The notes beneath the pieces are model-generated. The model saw nothing but the letters and a program-made list of their open reading frames with translations, was not told where the DNA came from and did not search any database. A stretch of DNA of 64,000 nt, taken from Sistotremastrum niveocremeum HHB9708 (taxonomy: Eukaryota > Basidiomycota > Agaricomycetes > Sistotremastrales > Sistotremastraceae). The position numbers and the translations under genes were made by a program. Each line of letters begins with the position of its first letter. The first letter of the stretch is position 1. Location of the stretch: assembly GCA_001630475.1 (NCBI GenBank), contig KV419405.1, positions 305,769-369,768 of the forward strand, read 5' to 3'. Shown one piece after another: positions 1-10,884 of the stretch.

Positions 1-148
1 TGACTGGTCATTTGATGACTGGTTGCCGGACCGCAACTGCAGTTGCAGTTGCCAGTCATGGGCAAATTGGAATTTGGCAACCGGTCGCAGTTGCCAGTCA
101 CGAGGAATTTTGGAAAAAGTCCAGTCGTGACTGGACTTTGGAACTCTA
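1..148 (-). mobile_element. hAT-type MITE, one end (runs off the window)
   Basis: This is the terminal part of a short non-autonomous DNA transposon. Read on the minus strand it begins with TAGAGTTCCAAAGTCCAGTC, the same terminus as the complete copy at 6981-7486, and it follows that copy for the whole 148 bp with roughly ten differences. The dense GACTGG and CCAGTC motifs are subterminal repeats of the kind hAT transposases bind. If an 8-bp target duplication exists, the inner copy is 149-156. The other terminus lies outside the window. Confidence 0.85.
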
Positions 149-2154
149 GCGGACGCATGGGGCAAGAAAACGTCCAACGTCGCCTCATCGGGGTTCTCAT
201 CGAGTGGATACAGACCGGGGAAGGAGCCATTTTCCAAGAATGCAATGACCGACTCTCCTGCGAGGCATGGCGCATTCAAGGCCAAAAACACCCGTATCTC
301 GTCGACCGCGGAGAAGAGGGGGGCCCAAAATGCCCAGAAGTAACTCTCAAGCCACGCTGTGACGGTACGAGGATGTAGTGCACGGGTATGCGCATAACCA
401 ACCATCTCCAGGACGTCGATGGTACTCCTATGGATTATGGAGAGTTTAAGGCCCCACGATAGTTCAAAACATTAGACCGGCTTACGTGTCAACCAGCTCG
501 CCGCCCGGCAATTCGTACGATTTCGGTACACCTGCCAGCACCACCATAGACAACAATAACGCAGAACTGCTTCGAAGGAAGAGATTTGAACGAATAGTTC
601 CAGAGGTCCAGAGAGTGAACGAGCCCGAGTATCGTGCGGGAGGGAAAATTTTCTATCTCCGATATCTCCGCCGCCGCGGACTCAGCGCAAGACCATACCT
701 CGGCGCCTAAATCCATTGCGGGCTCGTGGGCGAAGGGCACATTGTTGATGCACTCCGGGCACATAGGATGGGGCATACCTCAGGTCCGACCAATTGAGAG
801 GACTAGAGTAGCTAGTGCTGGAGTTCAATCTTTCCAGCAACAACACCACCATGCTTCCTCACCACTTCAAGACCCGAACGATCATCTCTGTTTCTTCCTA
901 TGTCTTGATTTGAGTGTCTGACGTATGCCGGGTTAGCGTACCTAGCTGGACTCTCTGCGTGCTCTCGTAGAATCGTTTATTTGGTTTGGCAATTCACTTC
1001 TCCCTTTGGGAGGGGAGGCATGTATGGAGATCACAATTTTTTTTGCCCCTGTAGCGACAGTAGGTTTGCTACAGTTGGGTGACCTCGACCGCACGTATGA
1101 CAATCTCTGTTCAGGTTCACCTGAAGCGCCTTCGGCTCAGGTTCGTCACGTTGGCGGGAGGGCACCATGTTTTGCTCAGGACCTGCAGATTGCGATGTAT
1201 CGGTCCGTGGTGACGCTTCCAGCGCCAGCTATCTCGGTGAAAATCTTTATGCACATACCATTGCGTTAGGGCAGTCACCATATGGCTTGTGAGTGAATCA
1301 ATACGCGTGAAATCTTGTCGGGGCAGGAAGAAACGGCAATCGTGACCAAATAACTGAGTATTTGTGGCGGCTTTTTTTGGCGCTTATGTCGGTATGCGCA
1401 TATATGGTGAGACTGGGATCGCTGGAGCACGATTGGGGAGGGCATATTTCTCAGGCAAAAGCGGGATAAAAAATAGAACTTTTCGTAATTGGGGATTGCG
1501 CAATGTATGATAGACGTACGGAAAGATACTGAACTTGTTCGGGATCCCACCTAGAAATGGAGAGCATATGGCCGAGTACTCATCGGATGAGCCAGTGCTC
1601 AGCAGGGCTGATGACGAGATCGAGGGGTGCACGGGGTCGCGATGCGTCGGCCGTGATGCGCCGGGCATGCCGAAGGTCCGGCATGGTCGGAGGTTGAAGC
1701 CCGCCGAGATGCCAGACCGCGACCGTAATCTCCTTCATACTCATGTTACTCACCACCTTCAACGACAAGAATCTTTGTTCTTCCGGTCGTTGACGTTGCA
1801 GTCCCAAGTATTCTTGCGAACTGGCGCTTTCTGTGGACCGCGTATTGTTAAAGAAGAGTTACGTAAAGGGTGGCGGACACTCACAGGACATCAGCTCTCA
1901 GTTGTACCTCTGCCCTGAACTCTTTCTCACTTGTGGCTTCCATTCCACTCCTCGCTTCGAATCTTCGAATTATGACTGCCTTTCGATGACCAACAGAGTC
2001 CAAGAGGTCGCCGTGTTCAATCCGGAGAATATATGCCTTCTTGTCAATGCGCAGTATCTCTTCGCCAAATTCTATTTGTTGCATAGGGATCTAATAACAG
2101 TATTGGATGCACGGTCTCGGTTCGGTAAAGAGCCATTTTCTTACGTCATCGGGT
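149..2154. other. No recognisable gene
   Basis: Short open frames occur on both strands, for example minus 489-776 and minus 1580-1807. None shows a recognisable domain, a convincing exon chain or a clear start context. Degenerate gene remnants are possible. Confidence 0.5.
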
Positions 2155-2827
2155 TCAGTTCGTGCTGAAGAATGAGAATATGGTTCCCGTGAAAGAGACT
2201 TCATCCCGGCCACGAGCGTTGACAGCTTGGAATCGGCGGAGATCGAGAATTGAAACTAAGGATTTAATTAAGATCGTGGAAAGCCAGATCTGAGATTGAT
2301 ACTTGCAATGTAACTTTGGTAAGCTTCGTTGAGCTTGTCCAAGCACTCCTTCACTTCCTCCTGGACACTGGTGGCTTTGATCGTCCGTCTCAACCTGGAT
2401 TCGGACCCGAGTCTTTTCACCGTCTCAAAAACGTCTTCAAGCACCCTGTATCGTGATTGAGCGGCATGAATGAGGAGTCGGTGAGAAGGTAGTGATACGA
2501 ACTCGAGATAACTTTCGAGACGTTCCCTCAGATCATCAGATAGAGGACCATCGGCATTGAAGGTCGAATGTAGCATGATGATATGCTTTGCAGCGCGTTC
2601 CGCGATACCAGAGCACTCTTGCTTGTTGACATGTACTTTCTGCATCTACCATCAAATGTGATCAGGGAAATGACCATCATTTCACTCACCTCTGCGGTCT
2701 CTAAGACTATGATTCCGACTCCTGCCACGCTCTTCACAATGCCACCCGCTGGGATGGCCTCACCCAGACTCTGCAAGATCTTGAGCCCTTTGAGTAGATT
2801 TGACGTCGTATCAGATTGGAGAGGCAT
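2155..2827 (-). CDS. Small helical protein, MLKL N-terminal-domain-like
   Basis: Three exons, 2827-2690, 2645-2303 and 2255-2155, give about 193 residues. The first intron is 44 bp (GTGAGT..TAG). The protein is predicted to be almost all helix: a glycine- and valine-rich amphipathic first helix (GGIVKSVAGVGIIV, about residues 28-41), then charged helices containing NKQECSGIAERA and LRERLESYLEFV. This resembles the N-terminal four-helix domain annotated as MLKL-NTD or adaptor-like in many Agaricomycete proteins, usually followed by kinase, NACHT or TPR regions. Here no such partner domain follows; the last 30 residues are unlike anything I recognise. It could be a stand-alone domain or a truncated gene. 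The start at 2827 has a reasonable context, but an upstream exon cannot be excluded. Confidence 0.5.
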
Positions 2828-4540
2828 TGTGAGTTGGAAGATGAGAGAGGAGATACGTTCGCAGTCGACGAGCTCTGCGACTGGTTGGAGGGTCAGGTAA
2901 CACCATTGTGTTAATCGTAGACGTACTTGCACCGCCCCCAACCTAGACTGCGGTCTCATATATGAAAGAGTCATGGACGACAGGGCGCATTGCGATGATC
3001 AGTTCGTCATATTTGCCCCAACTGAATATTGTCGATGCTTGTGCTCCGATGGTGGAGGAAAGAACCCTACACTGGCAAGCCTGCAGCACAAACGCGCCAA
3101 GCCAGAGATTGGGTACAGTAGTGGACTCAAGTTGGAGTGACTATACGGGGCAGTAGTCTGCTGCAGCGTCCTCGAAAAGAGAGGCCCTTTGAGTCATAGG
3201 TGTACATGGACTAGGCCCAGCTTGAAAGTGGCAGAGTAAAGTGAACTTTGCGGCCTTTGCCGAATGTGCCTCTCCGCAGACTTGCAGGCTCTGGAACGGC
3301 TCTCACCTGGACACGCTTTGAAAATAATGTATCGACGTTTGGCTTAACCAAGTTTATGGACCCGGAGCTCCTGAAAACAACGATAGATGCCACTCTTCAA
3401 CCCTGCGAGCTGGGCGACTGAAGATTTCACAGCTCAGATGCAGGGCCGCTCTCGAGACTCTATTTCAACCAACTGCCCATGATCTAGCTCGATCTGTTTT
3501 GTTTCACGATGTTTGTATGTATGGATCACTACTACTGTCCATAATTTCTTCATGCTTAGTCTCGAGAAGGGCCCCCTCATTCAGTCTGATTGAGAGCGCA
3601 ACTCCCACGCAGGTATGGTGCCGATCTTCTCGACGTCCAGTGCCACAATTTGACTGGGCGCATCAATGTGTACACCGTCGTCGAACTCCCTGCACAGCCT
3701 CTACCTTCCAATCGCCTCGTTTCCTTCTAAACTCGATATAGAACAATTCCTCCCTAGCAATGCACCCCTATCATGCCGAATTAGGTCGCTTTCCCTTGCA
3801 ACAGCTCTTCCAACCCCTAACCTCCCGGAATCTTGGTGTTTGATAGGGTCAAAGCACGTTTTCGAAGTATCAATGACTGAAAGATCTTGGAAGCATTTCA
3901 TGTCCTCCGGAAAACTCCCTGGTACAGCATCCTGACGCCACTCCATCGTTCCATTTGGACACAACCCTTCATATTGCCAGCGGGACGGGATTATGATCTG
4001 CTTTTGGAGGTCCTTACTTCCCATGCTCCTGGTACCAGTGTTGCACTATTCAGTTGCATAGGGGCTGTTGGTCTATCCATGGATGCGAAGGAGCTTGGTC
4101 AGTCGATTGGACTGAATTCGATAAGCTCGTCGTGCATTAGCGAGACGGATATCTTCGTCAAATTCTCTGGGCCAAGAGGGTTTTTCGCTTCACACTCAAT
4201 TTTATTGCGCATCGAATAAATTTTGGCGACAAAATCGCACGCAGGGCCTGGAAGGGATATTCCAGCGCGATCATCAAAGCTTAAAGTGTATCAACCGATG
4301 ATCAGTTTTCATACCAGGCTGTCATACCAGGCTATATATATACTGGCGCATCGCGATGCACAGCTACAACGTGTTGTATACTCTTGTTTGGCCTTCACCA
4401 ACTGGTGTCTTCACTGCTATATTCAGCAAATCCCTGAGTTACACAACGATGGGCACAGCGTGGTGTTCTTGAGTCTCGAAGCTGGAACAAGTGAATATAA
4501 GACCGCCGCAAAGATGTTGCATAGCTAGTCTTTTAGCCGG
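2828..4540. other. Mostly gene-free; possible unassigned plus-strand gene near 3.6-4.2 kb
   Basis: Between about 3610 and 4219 on the plus strand there are protein-like stretches, for example a frame ending at 4219 that contains LLLEVLTSHAPGTSVALF. They need unproven splices and match no family I know. The opposite strand at 3701-4024 is also open. A TATA-like run, CTATATATATACTGG, lies at about 4332. I do not call a gene here. Confidence 0.3.
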
Positions 4541-6091
4541 ATGGCTGCCTCGGCCTCAGGCGTCATTCCGATCACCTTGAGTTCGAATACATCGAGCAAC
4601 ACTTTCACTGCTTTCACTCAGCCCGTCCGGATCCTCGTTGGATTTGGAGCAGCAGCCGCTGCACTCTCCGGGGTCTCAGTTACTATTCTTTTATGCTACA
4701 TTTTTGTAAGCAGGCTGATCGGTCTGGAGGCGTCTGAGTTCCGTGAATCTGATTGTATGATTTTGAAGCGGCAGGCATTCCGGATTGCTCGACAGAAGGG
4801 TTTGCGCCGACTAGGCTGGCCTTCTGCTTTACAACTGTTCTTTGTCTCCTTGCTCATTTCAGATCTATTCTTATCTGTTGGTCAGTTGAAGAAATTCTCG
4901 TTATCCGGGGAAGTGCTCATTTCGTAACAGGGACTCTCATCAATGCCGCTTGGGTTCATGACGCTGTTCGTCTTAGATTCCGATATTACTGAATATGACT
5001 TACGTTTGTTTTCACTCTCAGGGTATCTCAAAGGGCCCACTTTGCACCACTCAGGCCATTCTCCGTATCGGTGGACACTTGGGTGTGGCTTTCGCGTGCG
5101 TGCATAAAACCTTGGGCTTCTAAATCTTTCATCTCATATCTTTTTGTCCTGACAGGATATTGGTGAGTGGCGTACGCAAAGTCTCATTCATCGTCTGACG
5201 CCTGTGATGATGGCAGGCCATTGCTATTCTGACTTGGGCCATCATTGTCATGCAAAGGTCTTGGGATCGTCCTCGACTTGCCGCCGTTATTGTCCTCGTA
5301 ATTTGGATAGTCTCCATCCTCATGTCTTCTGTACAACTGGCTTTGCCCAAGGAGCACGACTTCTTCGGTCCATCAGGATATTGTAAGCGCCTTCGCTCGC
5401 TTCCATGTAATATGTGTTGAATGAACTAAATCAATGAGTCAGGGTGCTCCATCAGCCCTTCAGAGGGTCTTCTGAGTGCCATAGGTGCATAGTGAACGTC
5501 CCACATTTGACCAACAAAACAGCTAATGAGATTTAGTTTTCGACATGGGCTGGTTATGGCTTGTAGCCTCGCTTGAAATCATTTTATACCTCTCTATCGC
5601 CTTCACCATCTACTCGCGCCGCGGAAGCTTGAACTCGGAGTCTCTTCGTTCGTCTCGGCAACGAAGCCTCGTGACCGTCGCGTTTCAGATGACCTGGTAT
5701 TTTCAAATAAACAAAATCCACGAACGTTTGCTCATGTCAACCCAGGTATCCCATAATCTACGTGATCACGATTTTACCGCTCAGCGTTGATCGAGTCTGG
5801 TATTTCACCAAAAGTGAACCGCCGTTCTTGTTGACAGCTATATCTCTCGTCCTATTCACCTTGTCCGGATTTTTCAATGTCCTGCTTTTCACTATCACTA
5901 GACCTACTCTCATTCCTCGTCCTACTACGGACATCGATCCACTACCTCTCCGCATACGGCGTGTTTCAAACATTCCTACGTTCTTAACTTTGGAACGCAG
6001 GGACACTACTGACAATTCGGTGACATCTCATAAGATCGATCCCGAGATGGATCAGGTCGAGGCCAAACGTGAAGAGTCAGAAGTCGCATGA
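4541..6091 (+). CDS. Seven-transmembrane GPCR, cAMP-receptor/Git3-like (receptor A)
   Basis: Nine exons (4541-4705, 4769-4880, 4931-4965, 5022-5095, 5156-5162, 5217-5382, 5443-5484, 5537-5696, 5746-6091) join in phase to 368 residues. Seven hydrophobic segments are visible: near residues 28-55, in the segment with FFVSLLISDLFLSVG, after the CTTQ cysteine, in VIVLVIWIVSILM, in WLWLVASLEIILYLSIAF, in the segment with PIIYVITILPLSVDRVW, and in LVLFTLSGFFNVLLFTITRP. The cysteine before helix 3 and the one in WCSIS between helices 4 and 5 can form the usual extracellular disulfide. The tail is hydrophilic and cytoplasmic. This fits fungal receptors related to Dictyostelium cAMP receptors and Git3, which act through heterotrimeric G proteins at the plasma membrane; the ligand is unknown. 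Exon 5 is only 7 nt. The gene is a tandem paralogue of the next one. Confidence 0.85.
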
Positions 6092-6605
6092 GAAGGCAAT
6101 TTCCTAATCATTTCTTTTCCCTATACCACAGCTAGCATTGCCATCAGTCTCGTGAATCTCTTTCGCTCTTGGAATGGCTCATACCATTCTCGTAATTTTT
6201 CATCTACTGCCAGCTCTATCACAACCCCGATTTCTTCTAATGTCAGTTATATTACAAGTATTTGTATATTAGGAAGAGGCCGTTTACATGTACTGTGTCT
6301 TGAGCATACGTGTACTATACCCGCAGAAGAGATGCGCTCTCGACGCGACTATTGTGATGAATAATAGTACTAGAGGGCTGGTGCTGAATTGGGGAACCAG
6401 CCCTACGCCCATGGCCAACCAAATGCCCACGGGAACTTCGGGGAGTTCCGGTCATTCTGACTCGCTAGCCTAGACAACTAAGTCTGTGCGATTGCACTAT
6501 AGTGCAGCTCCAGACACGGTTTCATTCTCTCGGATGGCGGTTCAAATTTAAATCCCGAGAGTCCTTATACCATTAGATCGGAGAGTCAATGACTGGAAGG
6601 AATAC

Positions 6606-6614
6606 TATATATAA
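6606..6614 (+). promoter_or_regulatory. Likely TATA box of receptor B
   Basis: TATATATAA lies about 45-50 bp upstream of the ATG at 6659, the only such element in the gap between the two receptor genes. Confidence 0.45.
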
Positions 6615-6972
6615 ACGATCACCGACATGACTGACAATTAAGGGCACGCATCTGTTCCATGGAACTCTCGAGCAGTGATTCAGGTTATCCTATAAACTCA
6701 GACACACGAGGCACATTCACAGAGGAAGTCCGTATTGGAATGTGGTTCAGTGTCGTTGCTGCGGCGCTATCAGCCCTGGCTACGTTTTCCCTCTTGAACT
6801 ATATATTTGTGAGAATTTTCTTTCTGCTTCTCTACTGATAACAGCATTGCAACAAAATACTAATATCGTCTGATCTCAGCGGAGCTTCTTCAGACATGTT
6901 GTTTTGCGTCGCCATAATCTAGCTAACGACAGATCGCCGAGATGGCCGTCGCACTTGGAACTTTACTTTGTC

Positions 6973-6980
6973 TCCTTACT
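6973..6980. repeat. 8-bp target site duplication, left copy
   Basis: TCCTTACT immediately precedes the element and recurs at 7487-7494 immediately after it. An 8-bp duplication is the hAT hallmark. Confidence 0.9.
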
Positions 6981-7486
6981 TAGAGTTCCAAAGTCCAGTC
7001 ACGACTGGACTTTTTCCAAAATTCCCCATGACTGGCAACTGCGACCGGTTGCCAAATTCCAAATTTCCTGTGACTGGCAACTGCAACTGCAGTCACGGTC
7101 CGGCAACCAGTCATCAAATGACCAGTCACGACCAGTTGCCTGCCCTATAAATGTAATATTTTAATGATTAATATATTGTTTTACCCTCTTATATATGGTC
7201 TATTAGTGTCTATTAATCACATATATACTGTATATATATCATATACCATGAATACATGCTCATACATGGGGAAAATACCACTACCTGACCCTCTGAACAC
7301 CCTATTTTGGGACCCTTAAGGGTCTTCCCTGAGTATCGGTCGCGACCGTGGTCATGACTGGTCATGACTGCGGTTGCCGGTTGCCTGATTTTCAGAAAAC
7401 CAGGCAACCGGCAACTGCAGTCCAGTCGCGACTTCGGTCCGGTTGCCCAATACGACCAGTCACGTGGACTGGACCTTGGAACTCTA
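6981..7486. mobile_element. Complete hAT-superfamily MITE, 506 bp
   Basis: The ends are inverted: TAGAGTTCCAAAGTCCAGTC on the left and the reverse complement of TAGAGTTCCAAGGTCCAGTC on the right, 19 of 20 matching. TAGAG fits the hAT terminal consensus. Both ends carry arrays of GACTGG and CCAGTC motifs (6981-7140 and 7340-7480), flanking an AT-rich core (about 7145-7260). There is no transposase frame, so it must be moved in trans by an autonomous hAT element elsewhere. It is flanked by perfect 8-bp duplications, which suggests a young insertion, and it sits inside exon 2 of receptor B. Confidence 0.92.
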
Positions 7487-7494
7487 TCCTTACT
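7487..7494. repeat. 8-bp target site duplication, right copy
   Basis: TCCTTACT follows the right terminus and is identical to 6973-6980. Confidence 0.9.
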
Positions 7495-8896
7495 CTTCTC
7501 GGACCTTTTGCTGTCAATTGGTCAGTAATGTTGACTCTGTTGTACTGTCTTGCAATGTCTGATCTCCGGTAAAAAACAGGTACATTTGTGAACGTGGCGT
7601 GGATTCGCTATGCTGTAGTCGTCTTCTGCTCAGCCATGCTGCCATGCTTAGTTGTAGCTACAGGGCATTCTAGAAGGACACCTCTGCACGACTCAAGCCG
7701 TTTTGAAGGAGATAGGACAGATAGGCATTGCGTTAAGGTAGGTACCGATAGCTTAAGTTGATCCTTCTAGTGATCAATCCGCTCGTCTGTCGTCAGTACG
7801 CTGGTAAGCCTCACAAGAAAACTCAGGTTCACTCAAAATCAACACTGATTGTCGGTGCTACAGTCAATTGCAGTAAATACTTGGGGAATCATCATGAAAG
7901 GATGGCCGAGATCTCCCGGTTTGGCTGTAATTGTAGTCCTTTCCATCTGGTCCTTTTCAATTCTCATATGTACCCTTCCACTTGCTACGCATAAGGCGCG
8001 TCCATTCTATGGCAATGCGAAATATTGTAAGTATCCCCTGGCAATGTCTCCAGTACAACATATCGTTGATCGTAATATCTACCCAGGGTGTTCAATCAAT
8101 GCGTCGGAAGGCTTGTTGAACGCGATCAGTCAGTACCACCTTCACATTCTGCTTGATGAAATGCCACTGAGCTTCAGGTCACAGTCTTTGATATGGGTTG
8201 GCTATGGCTCACTGCTTTTGTCAACATTGTGCTTTATTCCCTTCTTGCATTATCTCTATTATCTAGAGGGTGCTCGCTCGTGGTTCTCAGATCGTCTCTT
8301 GGGTCATCTCAAGAAAAACGTTTACTGACTGTCGCACTTCATATGACCTGGTATTGCTTTTTCGTATTCCTTCCCATTCTATTGATTGATGGCCAGCTCA
8401 GGTATCCTGTCCTTGACATAATGGTGATATTGCCCATGAGCGTTGATCGTGTCTGGTGGTATGTTCAACCGCAGCACGAACCTTCGTTTGTGATGACTGC
8501 ATTATCTTTATTTCTCTTTACGATGTCAGGATTCTTCAACGTTTTACTCTTTACCATCACTAGGCCAAACATGATTCCTCATGCCAATTTAGTTTCACGT
8601 CGTCGACATTTGGGACAGGTGGGCGACCATACCAGTGGACATCATTGCATTGCACAGGGAGGGATACATGGATGAATCGATCATTGAAATAGCGCGATTT
8701 TCTCGAGCGTGTGGAATTCCGATGTGGATTACAATTTGTTTGGTATTTATCTATCGTGTATCTGCGAAAAGAGATCTCAAATAAGACCTTCAAAACCGAT
8801 CTAGGTCGACGACTCCTAGGAATGAGAAGCTTCGATGCGGATGCAACCAACATGATCGCCTTGAAGGAGAAAAATACCACGTTCTCGCGGTGACTT

Positions 8897-10557
8897 TCAA
8901 TATTCCAGGATCCGAAGGTACGATCCGCTAACCAAGAATAATTTACCAAGGGACGCATCAAACAGTGCCACATCGTAAGCCGGAGCCCCAGGCCCAGTCC
9001 AATCTGCAGGAAGGCCAAGCCGCAACCATGACCCAGCTGGACTGGACCCATCTATAAACCTCATAACTTTGATATGCCCTGACGGATCTTTGGCAACAAT
9101 CGTCATTGGGTGCCGTCCAGGGTAGCGTGCGACATGTATTTTGAACATATGCTCATCGCTTTCAAACTCCCAGCTTTCGCGACTTGAAACGGTGGAAAAG
9201 CCAGCCAATGGGGCAACGAGGCGCACAAGGTGCACTCTGTCCTCCAGATTAGAAAGTACTAGAGGCGAGCCACGCCAGCCCAAGGCATACGTGAGAGGGA
9301 AAGCTAATAAATGAAACTCAGGGCAGGCAATCATTGTGTGAGATGATCGAGATAATGTTGGGGCCTTTACACTTAAAAGAGACCAACTGGGATCCAGATC
9401 GTATCGACCAACTGGTATAACACCAATATCGGAAGTTGGCCATGGCGTTCGATCAATTGGAGCGTTATTTGGTGGTAGCCGCGACCCTTGTGGCAGTTGT
9501 TTTGATCTAACACTGGGCATGTTGCTAGGAATCTCGACCACGGAGATATCAGCTAATAGACCGTGATTACCCTCTTGAGCGATTTTCATTCGCAACATAA
9601 AAATCTCCCGCACGTCTGATCTGATGTATAGACTCGTGAAGCGCGTCTGGGAGAGAAGAGTGAGTGCTTCGGAGCGTCGGATCGATATAAGAAGACAATC
9701 CACTGACCCAAAATTGTCTGATCGAGAGCACGACCCCTGTCACCTCCCTCCAATTGCATATGAGTAATTCATCTGCGGTTTGCAGGACAAAGAAAGTCGA
9801 CGAAACCGCTAACTCTATGGGGGGACTTGTGCTAAGGTCGCGGTGAACATAATGGTCGCCCAAAGACAGGGCTAAGTGCTCTGTGACATGACCAAAAGAT
9901 TGAACCGAAAGGCAAAACTCATCAATCGTCAAACGATAACATGAAGCCCAGCCTGAGGTTATAGTCCCCAAGATCATCGTACAACCGTCTTCCGAGAAAT
10001 CGCAACAGCACGCTTCTATCCATCCTGTAGTCCAATGCTGAAATTGTCGGTCTGGGTTCTTAAGGTCGAAAAAGAGCAAACTGTCGCGTTGATATTCACA
10101 GATGAGCATACTGCGATGCGAAAACACTGCTCCGGATCGACGTTGGGGAACATGCACTTCATAAGGGATCTTGATAGTTGTGCTTTTAATAGGACGAATC
10201 TCTCGACCGATGTGCGGATCTGGCCGAAGTCGTCTGGACAATGCAGCAGACCAGACTGCCTGATAATACAAGGCCTGCGCGGAAATAGTCGCCATTGTAT
10301 AACCCATAGGCAAAGCGATGATAGAAGAATTTATCGCATCCACGAACAAGTCTTTAGATGAGCAAATGAGCAAACGCAGAACTCGACAAGTCTAGGATAG
10401 GTTATGGTTATCGCAGATCATCAACGGGATGCAAGCTCTCTAATATTCTTACCTGTGTCATGCTCACGATATCTTCCACCTTCATGCCGCGAAGAATCTC
10501 ATAATGTAACTCCAGTGGGAGCCTCTGCATGCCACTCAATGGATTTTGGGGGAGCAT
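8897..10557 (-). CDS. F-box protein with propeller-like C-terminal region (paralogue of the 51-kb gene)
   Basis: Three exons, 10557-10453, 10391-9708 and 9646-8897, join to 512 residues with 61-bp introns. Residues 12-45 form an F-box: LPLELHYEILRGMKVEDIVS followed by a T-C-R-V-L motif across the first splice. The remainder is rich in short beta-strand-like repeats (HRSMLICEYQRDSLLFFDL, CDFSEDGCTMILGTI) ending in GKLFLVSGSYLRILEY, suggesting a divergent beta-propeller. F-box proteins are substrate adaptors of SCF ubiquitin ligases, with the propeller-like part recruiting targets; the target is unknown. The gene at 51.3-53.0 kb has the same architecture and a similar C-terminal motif. The start at 10557 gives a complete F-box just inside the N-terminus. 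Confidence 0.85.
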
Positions 10558-10884
10558 CGCTGATAGGCGATCGGCTGCAGCGCAATATTAGTAGGATATG
10601 TTGAGTATTTCTGGGTGCCTGTCTATATCTTTGCAGCAGAAATGCGTATAACGAAGAGTAATATCAGCGGTTGGATCAGCTCGGTTGCCTGTATCGAATG
10701 GCTAGGTGGACTGTGCAACATCTGTCGGATCGGATCGGATGTACCGTTCTTATATCCACCACACAATCCAGAAACTAAGATACAGAGAAATATTATCTCA
10801 GCATAATTTGGATCCTAAATCAAATCTGAGCACCGCAGAGCTGCAAGAATGCCATGTTCAAGTCGAAATGAATCGTCCGACTCT
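10558..10884. other. Short gene-free gap
   Basis: This gap separates the F-box gene start from the end of SDA1, both on the minus strand. I see no conserved element beyond AT-rich sequence; it should hold the F-box promoter and the SDA1 3' end. Confidence 0.5.

Larger units (their letters stand above)
6659..8675 (+). pseudogene. Seven-transmembrane GPCR (receptor B), exon 2 interrupted by a hAT MITE
   Basis: This is a tandem paralogue of receptor A. Exon 1 (6659-6808) encodes the N-terminus and helix 1. Exon 2 runs 6880-6980, is interrupted by the MITE and one target copy, and resumes 7495-7520; without the insert exons 1 and 2 total 277 nt, the same as in receptor A. Exons 3 (7580-7614) and 4 (7664-7737) also match receptor A in length (35 and 74 nt), and the 7-nt exon recurs at 7797-7803. 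Later exons encode MGWLWLTAFVNIVLYSLL, the DRVWWY region and GFFNVLLFTITRP, ending at 8675. As it stands, translation through the insert stops inside the MITE at about 7164, truncating the protein in helix 2. The rest of the gene looks undamaged, so the insertion is recent or the element is removed from RNA by cryptic splicing. I call it disrupted rather than dead. Confidence 0.8.

Noticed and set aside
3701-4024. Minus-strand open frame of 107 codons
   Set aside because: It starts with no supported context, overlaps an equally open plus-strand frame and matches no family I recognise.
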